From: Chromatiaceae bacterium
GTDB lineage: Bacteria > Pseudomonadota > Gammaproteobacteria > Chromatiales > Chromatiaceae
Length of the DNA: 64,000 nucleotides
NCBI GenBank assembly: GCA_022340805.1
Contig: JAJDNF010000054.1
Span: 62,001 to 126,000, forward strand
Direction: 5' to 3'
The translations under genes and the position numbers were made by a program. Of this stretch, positions 62,500-64,000 are shown one piece after another (position 1 is the stretch's first letter; every line of letters begins with the position of its first letter). A model generated the notes under the pieces. It was given only the letters and a program-made list of their open reading frames with translations, had not been told where the DNA came from and searched no databases.

Positions 62500-63249
62500 T
62501 CAGATCTCCCCGCCGCCCAGTTCGCGCACCCAGGTCGTGGAGCGCTCACGCTCCAGGATCACCGTGCGTACGCGCGCCATCGCCACCGCGATCGAATAGG
62601 CCCAGAAACCGAGCGTCATGATCAGCATCGTGAGTAGCATGGTCTCCTCCATCGTCGACTCCTGGTTCATGCGGATGGTCGAGCCCTGATGCAAGGTATT
62701 CCACCACTTGACCGAGTAGTAAATGATCGGCACGTTGACCACACCGACCAGCAGCAGGATTGCGCTCGCCCGGTCGCCGCGACGCGGGTCGTCGATCGCC
62801 GCGCGCAACGCCATATAACCCAGATACAAAAACAGCAGAATAAGTTCCGAGGTGATGCGCGCATCCCAGACCCACCAGGTTCCCCACATGGGTTTGCCCC
62901 AGAACGACCCGGTCCACAGCGACAGGAACGCGAACATCGCGCCGGTCGGAGCGAGCGCCTGGGCCATCATCGCCGACAGCCGCGTGTTGAAGACCAGTCC
63001 CAAGGCGGCCCAGCCGGCCATCACCACATAGATAAACATCGACATCCACGACGCAGGAACATGGACGAAGATGATGCGATAGCCCTCGCCCTGCTTGTAA
63101 TCGGTGGGGGCGACGAAGAAGCTCATGTACAGCCCCACAGCGATCAGGACCACCGCGATCACGGTCGATACCAGCGATATCTTGCGTGCCAGCGGATAGA
63201 AGCTGGCTGGTGACGAGAACTTAAACCAGTTTATCAATCGGGAAGTCAT
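62500..63249 (-). CDS. ccmC: Heme exporter membrane subunit CcmC
   Basis: The 249-residue six-helix protein carries the tryptophan-rich heme motif 'WGTWWVWDARITSELILLF' and conserved histidines in 'IIFVHVPASWMSMF' and 'WWNTLHQGSTI'. It loads heme onto CcmE. A 229-base gap separates it from ccmB, whereas the other ccm genes overlap. Confidence 0.95.
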   Translation of the reverse strand: MTSRLINWFKFSSPASFYPLARKISLVSTVIAVVLIAVGLYMSFFVAPTDYKQGEGYRIIFVHVPASWMSMFIYVVMAGWAALGLVFNTRLSAMMAQALAPTGAMFAFLSLWTGSFWGKPMWGTWWVWDARITSELILLFLYLGYMALRAAIDDPRRGDRASAILLLVGVVNVPIIYYSVKWWNTLHQGSTIRMNQESTMEETMLLTMLIMTLGFWAYSIAVAMARVRTVILERERSTTWVRELGGGEI

Positions 63250-63478
63250 CGTGCCTCGGCTATCGTCAATTCCCAGAACGCGGGACCGATCGGCCCGGCC
63301 GCGCCCCGCAAACTTCGTATTGTGCCTGGAATTCCGTTCGGTTCTTTGACCCGGGTTGAATTCTCATAATCCGGGCCTGCTGTGCGCAGAATGCCGGAGG
63401 CGCCGGGGCGTAGAGCCTACCGGACTCGCCAGACCGGCGCAAAAGCATCAAGTTCGGCCGTATTCGGTGGCGCGTGGC

Positions 63479-64000
63479 TCAATCCTCGGCGACCCGCAGC
63501 GCGGCCGCGGTAGCGAGCGGCGCCAGCACCAGGCTGGCCACCAGGATTGCCGCCAGCATCGACAGGTGCGACTGACCGCCGAGCCCCGAGACAGTCGCCT
63601 CGACCGCCCCCGCACCGAAAATCAGCACCGGAATGTACAGCGGCAGCACCAGCAGGGCTAGCAAGACACCGCCGGAGCGCAGTCCGAGTGTCAGCGCCGC
63701 GCCGATCGCGCCGATCAGACTCAGTGCCGGGGTGCCTAGCAGCAGCGAAACGACCAGTGTCCCGAGCGCCTCCCACGACAGATCGTACTGTACGCCGAGC
63801 AGCGGTGACATCAACACCAGCGGGATGCCGCTGACCAGCCAGTGGGCGATCACCTTGCCGGCCACCAGCAGGGACACCGGTTGCGGGGTGAGGAGCATCT
63901 GCTCCAGGGTGCCGTCGCGGTGGTCGGCGGAGAAGATCAGTTCCAGCGCGAGCATCGAGGCGAGTAATGCGCCGACCCATACGATCCCCGGTGCGATCAG
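63479..64000 (-). CDS. ccmB: Heme exporter subunit CcmB, N-terminus outside window
   Basis: The 173 visible residues run in frame to the window edge and cover most of the six-helix CcmB. Visible motifs are 'LELIFSADHRDGTLEQMLLTPQPVSLLVAGKVIAHWLVSG', which is the F-x-x-D-x-x-D-G-x-x-E-Q family signature, and 'GTPALSLIGAIGAALTLGLRSGG'. CcmB is the permease partner of the CcmA ATPase, expected just beyond the window. Translation ends at the stop at 63479. Confidence 0.93.
   Translation of the reverse strand: MIAPGIVWVGALLASMLALELIFSADHRDGTLEQMLLTPQPVSLLVAGKVIAHWLVSGIPLVLMSPLLGVQYDLSWEALGTLVVSLLLGTPALSLIGAIGAALTLGLRSGGVLLALLVLPLYIPVLIFGAGAVEATVSGLGGQSHLSMLAAILVASLVLAPLATAAALRVAED

Overview
The window is high-G+C DNA from a free-living or facultative gammaproteobacterium. 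Support comes from an LPS core/lipid A gene pair (msbA, waaA), a c-type cytochrome maturation operon in ccmBCDEFGHI order, a cytochrome c4 - dsbA - nuclease - GGDEF block, a PqiABC lipid-transport operon and a TPP-riboswitch-controlled thiC. A DsrC/TusE-like protein, a hydrogenase-maturation hypF, cytochromes c and lutABC would fit a Chromatiales-like, sulfur-metabolising lineage, but that placement is inference. No insertion sequences, prophage genes or CRISPR arrays were seen. It reads as ordinary chromosome with a few accessory islands.

Layout. 0-5.6 kb: end of a surface-polysaccharide locus (sulfotransferase-like protein cut by the window edge, broken hexapeptide acyltransferase, SAM methyltransferase, sugar-nucleotide epimerase, WbpL-type initiating glycosyl-phosphate transferase). 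6-10 kb: msbA, waaA and an unusual protein with VPAEY-type repeats. 10-14 kb: hemerythrin / rhodanese / Pcm-like methyltransferase on the minus strand, then the TPP riboswitch and thiC. 14-24.5 kb: PilZ, TerB-like, MFS, lutABC (minus strand), a 60-aa orphan gene behind a perfect palindrome, EF-hand, CBS, rsuA, a second PilZ protein and fpr. 25-33 kb: two cytochromes c, dsbA, a nuclease-fold protein, a diguanylate cyclase, yidD overlapping a HIT/GalT-like enzyme, htpX, ybaN and an EF-hand protein. 33.5-38.6 kb: putrescine ABC transporter potFGHI and an Ada-type alkyltransferase.

38.7-46.5 kb is the most unusual stretch. A RimK-like ATP-grasp ligase is translationally coupled to a GNAT/C39-like peptidase fusion, next to a DUF155 (RMND1/YagE-type) membrane protein. 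These are followed by a 746-residue protein that joins two CDGSH Fe-S modules, a Rieske module and a complete thiamine-diphosphate enzyme, itself coupled to a two-helix membrane protein. 46.7-51.3 kb: class I aldolase fbaB and the pqi operon with PqiA split in two. 51.5-57.5 kb: lipoprotein, tRNA-Arg(CCG), NicO-type nickel/cobalt exporter-like protein, Hpt-like protein without the phospho-acceptor histidine, hypF and a cysteine-poor DsrC-like protein. 57.6-64 kb: the ccm operon, running off the window inside ccmB.

How genes fit together: cytochromes c (25 kb) need the ccm system (58-64 kb) and benefit from DsbA/CcmG thiol chemistry. A GGDEF protein and two PilZ proteins point to c-di-GMP signalling. 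NicO and HypF share a possible nickel theme. All start sites were chosen by eye from ribosome-binding sites and family conservation. No homology search was run.
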